Origin: Aliishimia ponticola
Lineage (GTDB): Bacteria > Pseudomonadota > Alphaproteobacteria > Rhodobacterales > Rhodobacteraceae
Direction of reading: 5' to 3'
Length of the DNA: 64,000 nucleotides
NCBI RefSeq assembly: GCF_004803475.1
Contig: NZ_SRKY01000002.1
Coordinates: forward strand, 496,001 to 560,000
The translations under genes were made by a program, and so were the position numbers. This document shows positions 18,614-27,869 of this stretch, in pieces (within the stretch, counting starts at the first letter, position 1; every line of letters starts with the position of its first letter). The notes under the pieces are model-generated. The model was not told where the DNA came from. It saw nothing but the letters and a program-made list of their open reading frames with translations, and searched no databases.

Positions 18614-18969
18614 CAGGGCGTGTTCTCTTCCACGTCTTCGGGGGCCTCATCCATGTCGACCCGGTCTGATTGCGTTTCGAAATAGGCGCCAAGTGACACC
18701 ATCACCAGCACCGCCGTCATTCCGAAAGAGATCACGATCGCGGTCAGAACCAGCGCCTGCGGCAGCGGGTCGGTATAGGCCTGCTCGCCATATTTGGACA
18801 GGATCGGCGGCATATCGACCGCCAGCCCGCCCGAGGCGAACAGGAACACGTTCACCGCATAGGACAGCAGCGCCAGCCCGATGATCACGGTAAAGGCGCG
18901 TTTGCGCAGCGTCAGATAGATCCCGCCTGCGGTCAGGGCCCCGACGGCTGTGGCGACCAGAAGCTCCAT
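18613..18969 (-). CDS. mnhC: Mrp/Pha-type antiporter subunit C
   Basis: A 118-residue NuoK-like protein with three helices. It shows TAGGIYLTLRKRAFTVIIG and the LPQALVLTAIVISFGMTAV motif containing the conserved helix near the C-terminus. It starts 3 bases after the AB gene and overlaps D by one base. Membrane subunit of the Mrp antiporter. Confidence 0.93.
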   Translation of the reverse strand: MELLVATAVGALTAGGIYLTLRKRAFTVIIGLALLSYAVNVFLFASGGLAVDMPPILSKYGEQAYTDPLPQALVLTAIVISFGMTAVLVMVSLGAYFETQSDRVDMDEAPEDVEENTP

Positions 18970-18971
18970 GG

Positions 18972-21854
18972 TCAGTCGTCCTCCTTGAGCAGTTCGACGC
19001 GGTTGGTCGGGTCGTAATCCATCGGCTCGACATTCACGGTCTCGCCCGCGAAACGCGCGATCCGCGACAGGCTGTACAGCATCAGCATCACAGCGCCCAG
19101 AACCGCAAGGAACACCCCAAGGTCAAAGGCCATGGCCGAGGCGAGTTCGAATTCCTCAATCGGTGGGAAGTGGAAATACCCGAAAGTGGAAGTCAGGAAG
19201 GGCGCGCCAAAAAGCCACGCCGCCGTGCCCGTAAGCCCCGCGATCACCACGCCCCAGCCGATCATGCCGTGATATTCCATCTTCTGACGCGCCTGCGCCC
19301 AGGCAAAGCCGGACGCCATGTATTGCATCAGCAGCGCGATGGAGATGATGAGCCCTGCAACAAAACCGCCACCCGGCTGGTTGTGACCGCGCAGGAAAAT
19401 ATAGGCCCCGACAAGGACCGCAATCGGCATCAGCAGCCGGGTCGCGATCACCATCATCAGCGGGTGCCGGTCGCGCGAACGGTCTTGCGAATAGTCCATG
19501 TTGCGCAGGCGCCGCGCGGCAGGACCGTTCAGCAATGCCTCCATCACCGCAAAGATGATCAGGCCGGCCACACCCAGCACGATGATTTCGCCATAGGTGT
19601 CATAGCCGCGGAAATCGACAAGGATGACATTGACGACATTGGTGCCGCCCCCGCCGGTCTTGGCATTGGCCAGATGGTAGTCGGAAATCGTGCTGACGTC
19701 GCGCAGCAGGAACGCATAGGTCATCGCGGCCACGCCGACACCGCCGATCAGGGCGATGACGCCGTCGCGAATGCGCAAGGCGCGGCTGCTTTCGATCGGG
19801 GTGTCCTTTGGCAGGAAGTGCAACGCCAGAAGCAGCAGCATGATCGTCACCGTCTCAACCGAGATTTGCGTCAACGCGAGGTCCGGGGCCGACAGGTAGA
19901 CAAAGCCGGACGAGATCATCAGGCCGATCACGCCGATCATCACCAGCGCGCGGAACCGGCTGCGGTGCATGAAGAAAACCGACCCGATGGCGGTGATCAG
20001 CACCACCCAGCCAATCAGGACGACGCCGGGCACGGGCAGCATTTCGCGCGTAACCGGCGGAAGGGAGCTGCCCGAGGCGGCGATCAGGCCAAGGGCCACG
20101 GTGGCAACGACGAAAATCGACAGATAGCGCGAGATCGCGCCGGTATGCAGCGTTTCGGTGATGGTGCGCGACAGGCTGGCCATCGCCGCGACCAGCGCGT
20201 CAAACATCGCTTTGGCCTCTGGGCGGGGCAGGGCGTTCCACAAACGGTCCAGCGGCCTGTGCATCGCCAGCAAGAGCAGGCCGCCGATAATCGCGATGAT
20301 CGACATATAAAGCGCCGGGGTGATGCCATGCCAGATTTTCAGCGAATAATAGGGCATCTTGCCGCCACCGATCACGGCCTCTCCGGCCACGGCGACCAGC
20401 GGGCCGACAATCGCTGCGGGCAGAACGCCGATCACAACGACCAGAACCATCAGCAACGCGGGCGACAGCCACATCCCCACCGGCGGGTCATGGGGTTTCG
20501 AAGGATAATCGTCCCGCACCGGGCCGAAGAAGACATGCACGATGAACCGGAAGGAATAGGCGACAGAAAGCAAGGCCCCAACCGTCGCAAGGATCGGCAC
20601 CGCATGGTGGCTACCGGCCCAGACCGTATGCGAGGCCTCTTCCAGCATCATTTCCTTGGACAAGAACCCGTTGAACAGCGGAATACCCGCCATCGACAGC
20701 GCTGCGACCGTGCCGATCACGAAGGTAATCGGCATCAGCTTGCGCAACCCGCCAAGCGCCTTGATATCGCGCGTGTGGGTCTCGTGGTCGATGATGCCCG
20801 CCGTCATGAAGAGCGTGGCCTTGAAGGTCAGGTGGTTGATGATGTGGAACACAGCCACGACCGCCGCCAGCTTTGTCCCGAAGCCCAACAGCATGGTGAG
20901 CAGGCCCAGGTGGCTGACGGTAGAGAACGCAAGAAGCGCCTTCAGGTCGTCCTTGAACAGCGCGATCAGCGCGCCGATCACCATCGTGATCAGGCCAGTC
21001 GTCGCAACGATGTAGAACCATTCCGGCGTCCCGGCGAGAGCGGGCCACATCCGCGCCATCAGGAAAACGCCCGCTTTCACCATCGTGGCCGAGTGCAGAT
21101 AGGCCGAAACCGGGGTCGGTGCGGCCATCGCGTGCGGCAGCCAGAAATGGAACGGGAATTGCGCGGATTTCGTGAACGCGCCCAGCAGGATCAGGATCAG
21201 GGCGGGCAGATACCATTCCGATGCTTTGATGATGTCGCCTGCGGCAAGGATGTCGGTCAGGTTATAGCTGCCCACGATATTGCCGAGGATCAGCATCCCG
21301 CCAATCATGGCAAGCCCGCCGGACCCCGTCACCGCCAGCGCCATGCGTGCACCCTGGCGTCCTTCGGGCAGGTGTTTCCAAAACCCGATCAGCAGGAAGG
21401 AAGACAGGCTGGTCAGCTCCCAGAAAATCAGCAAAAGCAGGATGTTGTCGCTTAGCACGATGCCCAGCATCGCCCCCTGGAACAGCAGCAGATAGGTATA
21501 GAACTGCCCCATCGGGTCTTCGGGCGACAGGTAGTAGCGCGCGTAGATGATGATCAGAAGACCAACGCCAAGGATCATTCCGGCGAACAGAAGCCCAAGA
21601 CCATCAAGGAAGAAACTGGCAGACAGGCCAAGCTGCGGCAGCCAGTTGACCTCGGCCTGAATGACGTTGCCTGCCATCACGTCCGGTGTCAGGACGGCGA
21701 GCATGGCAAGCGCAAGGACCGTTGGCGCGGCGGCGAAAGTGGCGCATGTGGCACGCCCGGCGCGGATCATGATGCCCGGCAGCAACGCCCCGATGAATGG
21801 CGTTATCGCGATGATGAACAACAGATTATTTGCGCCGTCCAAAGCTGTCTCCAC
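18972..21854 (-). CDS. mnhA: Mrp/Pha-type antiporter subunit A/B fusion
   Basis: A 960-residue membrane protein. Residues 1 to about 770 are the NuoL-like A subunit (FPFHFWLPHAMAAPTPVSAY near 237; FKATLFMTAGIIDHETHTRD near 345), including the extra MnhA C-terminal helices. Residues about 800-945 are the B domain (VGAYIFLRGHNQPGGGFVAG). This A+B fusion is the Pha-type arrangement known from rhizobia and common in alphaproteobacteria. First gene of the six-gene operon, so the promoter should lie in 21855-22044. The length is as expected and the gene is intact. Confidence 0.93.
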   Translation of the reverse strand: METALDGANNLLFIIAITPFIGALLPGIMIRAGRATCATFAAAPTVLALAMLAVLTPDVMAGNVIQAEVNWLPQLGLSASFFLDGLGLLFAGMILGVGLLIIIYARYYLSPEDPMGQFYTYLLLFQGAMLGIVLSDNILLLLIFWELTSLSSFLLIGFWKHLPEGRQGARMALAVTGSGGLAMIGGMLILGNIVGSYNLTDILAAGDIIKASEWYLPALILILLGAFTKSAQFPFHFWLPHAMAAPTPVSAYLHSATMVKAGVFLMARMWPALAGTPEWFYIVATTGLITMVIGALIALFKDDLKALLAFSTVSHLGLLTMLLGFGTKLAAVVAVFHIINHLTFKATLFMTAGIIDHETHTRDIKALGGLRKLMPITFVIGTVAALSMAGIPLFNGFLSKEMMLEEASHTVWAGSHHAVPILATVGALLSVAYSFRFIVHVFFGPVRDDYPSKPHDPPVGMWLSPALLMVLVVVIGVLPAAIVGPLVAVAGEAVIGGGKMPYYSLKIWHGITPALYMSIIAIIGGLLLLAMHRPLDRLWNALPRPEAKAMFDALVAAMASLSRTITETLHTGAISRYLSIFVVATVALGLIAASGSSLPPVTREMLPVPGVVLIGWVVLITAIGSVFFMHRSRFRALVMIGVIGLMISSGFVYLSAPDLALTQISVETVTIMLLLLALHFLPKDTPIESSRALRIRDGVIALIGGVGVAAMTYAFLLRDVSTISDYHLANAKTGGGGTNVVNVILVDFRGYDTYGEIIVLGVAGLIIFAVMEALLNGPAARRLRNMDYSQDRSRDRHPLMMVIATRLLMPIAVLVGAYIFLRGHNQPGGGFVAGLIISIALLMQYMASGFAWAQARQKMEYHGMIGWGVVIAGLTGTAAWLFGAPFLTSTFGYFHFPPIEEFELASAMAFDLGVFLAVLGAVMLMLYSLSRIARFAGETVNVEPMDYDPTNRVELLKEDD

Positions 21855-22044
21855 CCTGTTTTTCTACGACTTGGCGACACTGCGGCGCTTTTGAATGCCC
21901 CGTCACTGTGCGTGTCCTGTCTGCGGACCCGTCGTTTTGTATAGTCTAGTCCTTGGGATTAAGTCCGCCACCCCGCACTTGGCAAGGTTCCCGTGCCGTT
22001 TTTCGGGGCGATGCGACATTTTCCGGTGTTTGTGAACCGATGTG

Positions 22045-22842
22045 TCACGCCGGGGCCGCGCGGGTATGGCGTGTTCCGGGGGCGGGCGGCGTTTCTGGCG
22101 GGCCGGCAAAGCACTGCGCCCGGGCCATCCAACCTGCCGCGACTTCGCCGGTGACTTGCAGGTCGGTGTCCGCGATGTTCCGGACTTGCGTGACGACTTG
22201 CGCGAATTCTTCCGCCGCGCCTTCGATCCGCTCATCTTCCTGGGGGGTGCCGAATTCCCAAACCGCGCCAGAGGGGGCGGTGAGCTTCAGATAAGGCATG
22301 TTGTCCGGGACCGGCAGGCCGTGCACTTTGTGTGACCAGCCGAAGGCGTTCACCCCAAGGTAAACGATGTTCTGAATGCGATCGGCGTTGTGTCGTGTCT
22401 TGCCAAGAATATCGAACACCTCCTGCCCATGCGCCCAGGTTTCCATCTGCCGGGCAGATATGGACGAGCGCGCGGACATCTCGGGCCCGGCCCAACGCAG
22501 GCGTGTTTTGGGATCAACCTGCGACCAGCGGTCGCCCATGTCGCGGTACTGGGCGCGCCACGCTTCGAACAGGGCGGGGCCGCGCAGGGGGATTTCCGCG
22601 TTCTCAACCGGGCGCATACCGGACTGCATCGCGGGCAGGAGCCGCGCGAGGTCCGCCGCGAAGCCCTCTGGATCGGTCAGGGACTTGTCGGCGGCTAGGT
22701 TCCAGAAATGCAGATGCACGATGACATCGTTCAGCGTCCAGCCCTTGAACTGGGTGGCGGTGGTCCAATCGGCCTCTGCCACGTCTTCGAGTATCGCGGC
22801 GAGAGCATCGCTTTCGGCGACGAAATCCAAGGCTTGCTGCAT
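22045..22842 (-). CDS. TIGR03084-like / mycothiol-maleylpyruvate-isomerase N-domain protein
   Basis: A 265-residue cytoplasmic protein with an N-terminal DinB-like helical bundle: TTATQFKGWTLNDVIVHLHF near residues 28-47, then SSISARQMETWAHGQEVFD near 150. These features match the TIGR03084 family of putative metal-binding proteins related to mycothiol-dependent isomerases. A good SD (GGGAGGA) precedes the ATG. The last ~15 residues are a proline/alanine-rich tail. Function is not established; alphaproteobacteria do not make mycothiol, so a true maleylpyruvate isomerase role is unlikely. Confidence 0.7.
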   Translation of the reverse strand: MQQALDFVAESDALAAILEDVAEADWTTATQFKGWTLNDVIVHLHFWNLAADKSLTDPEGFAADLARLLPAMQSGMRPVENAEIPLRGPALFEAWRAQYRDMGDRWSQVDPKTRLRWAGPEMSARSSISARQMETWAHGQEVFDILGKTRHNADRIQNIVYLGVNAFGWSHKVHGLPVPDNMPYLKLTAPSGAVWEFGTPQEDERIEGAAEEFAQVVTQVRNIADTDLQVTGEVAAGWMARAQCFAGPPETPPAPGTRHTRAAPA

Positions 22843-22957
22843 CGTTCATCCTCCCTTCACCGGCAGCCACCATCAGGTGGCGCGGCCTTCCCCCTTTGCA
22901 TGAGGCGAGCGTGGGGAAAACTGCCCGGCGGCGCAACCCGCAAATGGAGTGGCCGGA

Positions 22958-23986
22958 TCAGGTTGAGATTTGTGCTTTGGCGGTTTCGATCCAATAGGTC
23001 AGGTCAAGCAATTGGCCGAACATGCCGAGTTCGGCCGCCAGGTCGGTGGCATTCGCATGCGCCAGCGCCGCCGTCGAGGTGATGCCAGCCTGCCGCAACA
23101 TCCAGACCATGCCGGGCCCCGCGCCGGGCAGATCCAGCAGCCCTGCATCCGCGTCCTGCGCTTCGTCCATGACATCGGCTTGGGGCGGAAGATCAGTGCC
23201 CGGCAGTGCGCTGAAACTTTCGTATTCCGAGTACGCCTCGGCGAGGGAGGGGGCATCCTCGCCCTCTGCGGTGACGTCCGCGCTTGGCAGGGCCGGGGCG
23301 TCATAAAGCCCGTCAAAGGCGGTTGCAGGCTCTGCCCCGTCTTCCAGTTCAAGTGGGGGCGGGGGCGTATCGGGCATGTCTTCGGCGGGGGCGGTATCGG
23401 CACCGCCCAATACGCCCAGATGTGCTTTGATCGTCTGATCCAATGCCTCTGTACGCCGGGACAAATGGCGGAACGCCAAGATGAAACGCGCGATCGCAGC
23501 TTCGCTTTCCGGGCAGCCCGACGCAGTGGCAACGCTTTCTGGCGGGTGCGCGAACTGCTCTGCCAAGGCGCGCATTTCGGCGGAGTTCTGCTCCACCGCC
23601 TGCCGCAGGCTTTCCGTTTCGCTTCCGGGACTGGGCCGGGTCGACAGCAGGTCGATCTGTTCCTGCAACGTCTTGTGATCTTGGGTCATAGCCCGCTGTA
23701 GGCTGGCAAGCTCGTCTTTGAGCGTGTCTTTCACCGACTCTTCGCGGGGCGCTTCGGCGGCGGGCAGAGCGGCGGCAATCTGCTGGGAGATTTCGTCAAG
23801 GCGGGTGTCGAAGCCTGCGATCATCATCGCATTGTCGGAAAACGTTTCCGACAGGTGCCCAAGCGCGAATTCAAGCTGTTCGATCCGGTCGGTCAGGATT
23901 TGGGTCGCATGGGAGTCGGTCACCGCGTGCGGCGCGTCGCCGTCATCTGCCAGATCGCTGGCCTGAATATGCTGAAGGGCGCTCAC
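22958..23986 (-). CDS. Uncharacterised coiled-coil protein with C-terminal helix-hairpin-helix domain
   Basis: A 342-residue protein from GTG 23986, chosen because AAAGG lies 9 bases upstream; the open frame extends to 24106 but the extra 40 residues look non-coding. The first ~180 residues are predicted helical or coiled coil, rich in Q, E and L (ILTDRIEQLEFALGHLSETF). A proline- and acidic-rich linker follows (about 200-285). The last ~50 residues, LPGAGPGMVWMLRQAGITS and AHANATDLAAELGMF, form a helix-hairpin-helix-like domain as seen in some DNA-binding or protein-binding modules. No known function. The neighbours do not clarify it. Confidence 0.65.
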   Translation of the reverse strand: MSALQHIQASDLADDGDAPHAVTDSHATQILTDRIEQLEFALGHLSETFSDNAMMIAGFDTRLDEISQQIAAALPAAEAPREESVKDTLKDELASLQRAMTQDHKTLQEQIDLLSTRPSPGSETESLRQAVEQNSAEMRALAEQFAHPPESVATASGCPESEAAIARFILAFRHLSRRTEALDQTIKAHLGVLGGADTAPAEDMPDTPPPPLELEDGAEPATAFDGLYDAPALPSADVTAEGEDAPSLAEAYSEYESFSALPGTDLPPQADVMDEAQDADAGLLDLPGAGPGMVWMLRQAGITSTAALAHANATDLAAELGMFGQLLDLTYWIETAKAQIST

Positions 23987-24256
23987 GCTGCTGCACCTTT
24001 CGCCGGCAGGGGAGACAGGCGCAGGACAAACCGTAACGTCGATGATCGTGACTGGCACATTTGAAGCAGGCTCCCAGAGGTCTTTCGGTCGATAAGATCG
24101 ATACAAGTCGAATCTGAATAAATGTTGAAAGAATACGCCTCATCGCGCCAATTCCCGTGCGGCGCGGCGCCGTGCAGGGTGGGGAATGCTTGATACAATG
24201 TGGGAAATCCGTCAGCGTGACGCAAATCGCGGGACGCGTGCAGGGGGATTGGCCGT

Positions 24257-25303
24257 ATGTTGCAAGAGATACCCGAGGGCAAATGGGTCGCCGCGTTCCG
24301 GCGCGCGTTGAAGCTGAACGGGATCGGCGCGGGCACCGATGTCGCCATCGTCGCAGAGAGTCAGTCGCGCCCGGTCATGGCGCAGCTATGCGGGCTGGCG
24401 CTGTATGATCTGGGTGCGCGTTATTCCACCATCGTGCTGCCCAGCCCCGCGCAAACCGCCCCGGTGCCGGTAAAATCCACCGGTGCCTCCAACGCGATTG
24501 CGGGGATGCGCCACGTTGTCGAAGCGCTCAAGCAGGTGGAGGTCGTGGTCGATGTCACGGTCGAGGGGCTGATCCACGCCGAAGAATGGCCAGAGATCGA
24601 AGAGGCGGGGGCGCGGCTTTTCACGATTTGCAATGAACACCCGGAAATTCTTGAACGGACGGAGCCGCAAGCAGAGCTTGGCCCCAAGGTCGCCATGGGG
24701 ATCGAGATGCTGCGCGCGGCGTCAGAAATGCGCGTGACCTCGAAGGCCGGGACCGATCTGTTCATCGACATACGCGACGCGCCCTGCGGTGGCACGCCGG
24801 GTTTTACCACCACGCCGGGCGGGGTTGCGCATTGGCCGGGCGGGTTGTGCCTGTGCTTTCCGGGCAAGGACACGGTGCAAGGCCGCATCGTGATGGCACC
24901 GGGTGATATGAACCTGACATTCAAAAGCTATTTGCGCGATCCGATCACCTTCACGATCGAGAACGACTTCATCACCTCGATCGCGGGGGACAGTCTCGAT
25001 GCGGATCTGTTCCGCGACTACCTGGCGGCGTGGGACGACCCGGTGGCGTATGGGCTAAGCCATGTGGGCTGGGGCATGAACCCTGCGGCCCGCTGGGAAT
25101 CGATGGCGCTTTATGACAAGCGCGACGTGCAGGCGACCGAGTTCCGCGCCTGGGCGGGCAACTTCCTGTGGTCCACCGGGTCGAACCAATACGCGGATCG
25201 CTTCACATTGGGCCATTTCGACCTGCCGATGCGCGGCTGCACGATCCATCTGGATGGCGATGTCGTGGTCAAGGACGGCGTTTTGCAAGGGGATTTGGCA
25301 TGA
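24257..25303 (+). CDS. NicX-like (2,5-dihydroxypyridine 5,6-dioxygenase family) metalloenzyme
   Basis: A 348-residue protein, close to the ~350 of NicX, a non-haem iron ring-cleaving dioxygenase with an M29-aminopeptidase-like fold. The late sequence contains LSHVGWGMNP (His269) and TLGHFDLPM (His320, Asp322). To my recollection NicX uses two histidines and an aspartate with nearly this spacing and placement, so the metal site seems preserved. It is the first gene of a three-gene operon with ATGA and TAATG overlaps. The alternative is a related aminopeptidase-T-like protein, which automated annotation often assigns. Reaction is inferred: oxygenolytic opening of a hydroxylated N-heteroaromatic ring. 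Confidence 0.68.
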   Translation: MLQEIPEGKWVAAFRRALKLNGIGAGTDVAIVAESQSRPVMAQLCGLALYDLGARYSTIVLPSPAQTAPVPVKSTGASNAIAGMRHVVEALKQVEVVVDVTVEGLIHAEEWPEIEEAGARLFTICNEHPEILERTEPQAELGPKVAMGIEMLRAASEMRVTSKAGTDLFIDIRDAPCGGTPGFTTTPGGVAHWPGGLCLCFPGKDTVQGRIVMAPGDMNLTFKSYLRDPITFTIENDFITSIAGDSLDADLFRDYLAAWDDPVAYGLSHVGWGMNPAARWESMALYDKRDVQATEFRAWAGNFLWSTGSNQYADRFTLGHFDLPMRGCTIHLDGDVVVKDGVLQGDLA

Positions 25304-26583
25304 GCCATTACAGCGACTATTACGACACTGCCAGTTTCCGGCCAGAGCATCTGGCGATGCTGGACACGCTGGCACAGCTTGGCCCCGGTTTCGCGGAGCG
25401 CGCGGTTGCGGTCGATCAGACGGCCTCCTTTCCCACACAGAATTACACCGAATTGGCCGAGCATGGCTTCCTGCGGCTGATGGTGCCCAAAGAGTTCGGC
25501 GGGATGGAGTTTTCGCTTGGCGAATACGCCACCATCGGGGCCGAGATCGGGAAATATTGCGGGGCGACGGCGCTGACCTTCAACATGCACACGTCTTCCA
25601 TGATGTGGCTTCGGTTCATGTTCGAGATGCCCAACCTGACGACAGAAGAACGCAATGCCTTTGCACAGATGCGCGCGCGCCAGTTTCCCAAGGTGGTGGA
25701 AGAGGGTGCGATTTTCTCACAGCCGATCTCAGAAGGTGGGGTCAACTGGACGTCGGAGCCGATCAAAACCAATTGTCGCCGCGTCGATGGTGGCTGGGTC
25801 ATCAACGGGTTCAAGAAGTTCGCCTCTCTTGCGGGGCATTGCGACTATTATTCCATCGTCTGTACCGAACATTTCGACGGCATTCCGCCGCGCCACGAGG
25901 ACACGATGGATTTCGCGGTGCACAAGGACAGCCCCGGTCTTTCGATCATAGGGGAATGGGATCCGCTTGGCATGCGCGGCACAGTGAGCCGCGATCTGGT
26001 GCTAAAGGATGTGTTCGTGTCCGAAGATGACTTGATGATGCCGGCGGGCGTTTTTGGCAAAACGCTGTCGCAGTGGCCGTCAATGATGGCCACGCTCACC
26101 CCGGCCTATATGGGCGTCGCGCAATCGGCCTATGATTTCACCGTGTCCTATCTGCGCGGTGCATTGCCGGGGATGCCGCCGGTAGATCGGCGTGTGTATC
26201 CCACGAAGCGCGCCGCCGTGGCGCGGATGTACCAGCGCTTGACAGAAATGCGCAGCCTCTGGACGCAGGCCTTTTTCGAGGCAAAGCCGTTCCCCTCCAA
26301 GGCAGAGGTGATGCGGCTTTATGCAGCGCAATACGCGGTGATGGAGGGCGTGCAAGAGATCGCGGCTCTCGCCATCCGAACATGCGGTGGTCAATCGATG
26401 CTCAAGACGTTGCCGCTGGAACGGATTTACCGGGACAGCCGCTGCGGCGCGCTGATGCTGCCGTATACGACGGAAATCATGGAAGATTACCTTTCGATGA
26501 TGACCGTATATGACATGGAAGAGATCGACGCCGCGCCCACGGATACGGTCTCGGCCCGGGTATCCATGTGGCGTCCTGAATAA
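25300..26583 (+). CDS. Acyl-CoA dehydrogenase-fold flavoenzyme
   Basis: A 427-residue protein of the acyl-CoA dehydrogenase superfamily: an N-terminal helical domain (LAEHGFLRLMVPKEFGGMEF), a middle beta domain (INGFKKFASLAGHCDYYSIV) and a C-terminal helical domain ending LERIYRDSRCGALMLPYTTE. ATG 25300 overlaps the preceding stop as ATGA and gives the expected length; the frame stays open 44 codons further up but inside the previous gene. In this context it could be a genuine acyl-CoA dehydrogenase or a flavin-dependent hydroxylase of the same fold. The operon position between a NicX-like enzyme and a hydrolase favours a catabolic pathway step. Confidence 0.8.
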   Translation: MSHYSDYYDTASFRPEHLAMLDTLAQLGPGFAERAVAVDQTASFPTQNYTELAEHGFLRLMVPKEFGGMEFSLGEYATIGAEIGKYCGATALTFNMHTSSMMWLRFMFEMPNLTTEERNAFAQMRARQFPKVVEEGAIFSQPISEGGVNWTSEPIKTNCRRVDGGWVINGFKKFASLAGHCDYYSIVCTEHFDGIPPRHEDTMDFAVHKDSPGLSIIGEWDPLGMRGTVSRDLVLKDVFVSEDDLMMPAGVFGKTLSQWPSMMATLTPAYMGVAQSAYDFTVSYLRGALPGMPPVDRRVYPTKRAAVARMYQRLTEMRSLWTQAFFEAKPFPSKAEVMRLYAAQYAVMEGVQEIAALAIRTCGGQSMLKTLPLERIYRDSRCGALMLPYTTEIMEDYLSMMTVYDMEEIDAAPTDTVSARVSMWRPE

Positions 26584-27866
26584 TGCCGGAAGCGACCGTG
26601 GCTTGTCAGCGCGTCTATGCACGCCCGGCGGGCGAGCTGTGGGACGTGGTCGGCCGGTTCTGTGCGGCGTGGCATCCCATGGTGGCGACGGTGCGCGAAG
26701 ACATTCAAAACGGCGCGGTTCACCGCATCATGCGCCTTACAGATGGCAGCGGCATGGGCGAACGTCTGACCTATCGCAGCGCGTCGGACCGGGTCATGGT
26801 ATATGAATTGGTGCACGGGATCGACGGCTGCCAGCGCTATATCGGGCGGGTCGAGGTGACGGATGATCCGGTCGGCTGCGCAGTGCGTTGGACGGCGCGC
26901 ATCGTCAGCCGCGATCCTGCCCGCGCAGAAGATATCGCAGCGGCCACGAGGCCCGTTTTGGAAGCGGGGCTGGAGGCATTGGCAGGCGACTTGCCGCAAG
27001 ACGCTCCTGCGGTCGCGGTCGGGCAGGGGGGCTGCGATGTGCAGCGCGCGGCCTTGGGGGAAACCGGTCTGTCCGGTTTGCAGGGCGCCAAGTCGGAAGG
27101 GGACACGCTGGTCCTGTTCCTGCATGGGATCGGTGGCGGCGCGGAAAATTGGCGCGCGCAGATCGAAGCCTTGGGCAGCGCCTATCCCTGCGCGGCCTGG
27201 GATATGCGCGGGTATCGGCAAAACGATCAGCCCGCCGATACATTGGAAATCGACGCGCTTTGCGATGACATTCTGGGGATACTGCACGGCTTCGGCGCGC
27301 GCCGTCTGGTGCTGGTCGGACTGTCCATGGGGGCGTGGATCGCCACCAGTTTTGCCATGCGGCACCCCGAACTTCTGGCCGGATTGGTGCTTGCGGGCGG
27401 CTGCACGGGCATGTCCGAAGCCGCGCCTGAAACCCGCGATGGGTTCCTCGCCTCGCGGCTGGTGCCGTTGGATGCGGGCCAAAGCCCGGCGGATTTCGCG
27501 CCCGGCGTGGTCGACGTGATCGCGGGCCCATACGCGAGCGACGCGGTGCGCGCTGCCCTGCATCGCTCTATGGCGGCAATCCCGGCGCAGGGCTATCGCG
27601 CGGCGCTTGGCTGCTTTTGCATACCGCGCGAACAGTTCGATTTTTCGCGCATCTCTTGCCCGGTGTTGATGATGACCGGCGCGCATGACCGCTTGGCCCC
27701 GCCGGACGATATCCGCGGCGTCGCGGCCCGCATCCATGCCGCGCAAACCCAGCCTGATATGCGTTTCGAGGTGATCGCGCAGGCAGGGCACGTCTGCAAT
27801 CTGGAAGCGCCGGACGAATTCAACCGGCATCTGGCAGCCTTTCTAAGCCGCGTGGCGTCCGGCTAA
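26583..27866 (+). CDS. SRPBCC domain / alpha-beta hydrolase fusion
   Basis: A 427-residue protein. Residues 1-145 resemble an SRPBCC (polyketide cyclase/START-like) ligand-binding domain: VYARPAGELWDVVGRFCAAW at the start and MGERLTYRSASDRVMVYEL in the sheet. Residues about 174-427 are an alpha/beta hydrolase with oxyanion motif LFLHGIGGG, nucleophile elbow GLSMGAW (Ser248), acid TGAHDRLAPP and catalytic-histidine motif QAGHVCNLEAP. Its ATG sits on the TAA of the acyl-CoA-dehydrogenase-like gene. NicD, which follows NicX in nicotinate breakdown, is also an alpha/beta hydrolase, but it is not known to me with an SRPBCC extension. Convergent with the desaturase gene, 3 bases apart. Confidence 0.78.
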   Translation: MPEATVACQRVYARPAGELWDVVGRFCAAWHPMVATVREDIQNGAVHRIMRLTDGSGMGERLTYRSASDRVMVYELVHGIDGCQRYIGRVEVTDDPVGCAVRWTARIVSRDPARAEDIAAATRPVLEAGLEALAGDLPQDAPAVAVGQGGCDVQRAALGETGLSGLQGAKSEGDTLVLFLHGIGGGAENWRAQIEALGSAYPCAAWDMRGYRQNDQPADTLEIDALCDDILGILHGFGARRLVLVGLSMGAWIATSFAMRHPELLAGLVLAGGCTGMSEAAPETRDGFLASRLVPLDAGQSPADFAPGVVDVIAGPYASDAVRAALHRSMAAIPAQGYRAALGCFCIPREQFDFSRISCPVLMMTGAHDRLAPPDDIRGVAARIHAAQTQPDMRFEVIAQAGHVCNLEAPDEFNRHLAAFLSRVASG

Positions 27867-27869
27867 AAC

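Noticed and set aside
19170-21455. A 761-codon plus-strand frame opposite the Mrp A/B gene
   Set aside because: The translation is almost all hydrophilic (H, R, D, Q), the mirror image of a hydrophobic membrane protein on the other strand.
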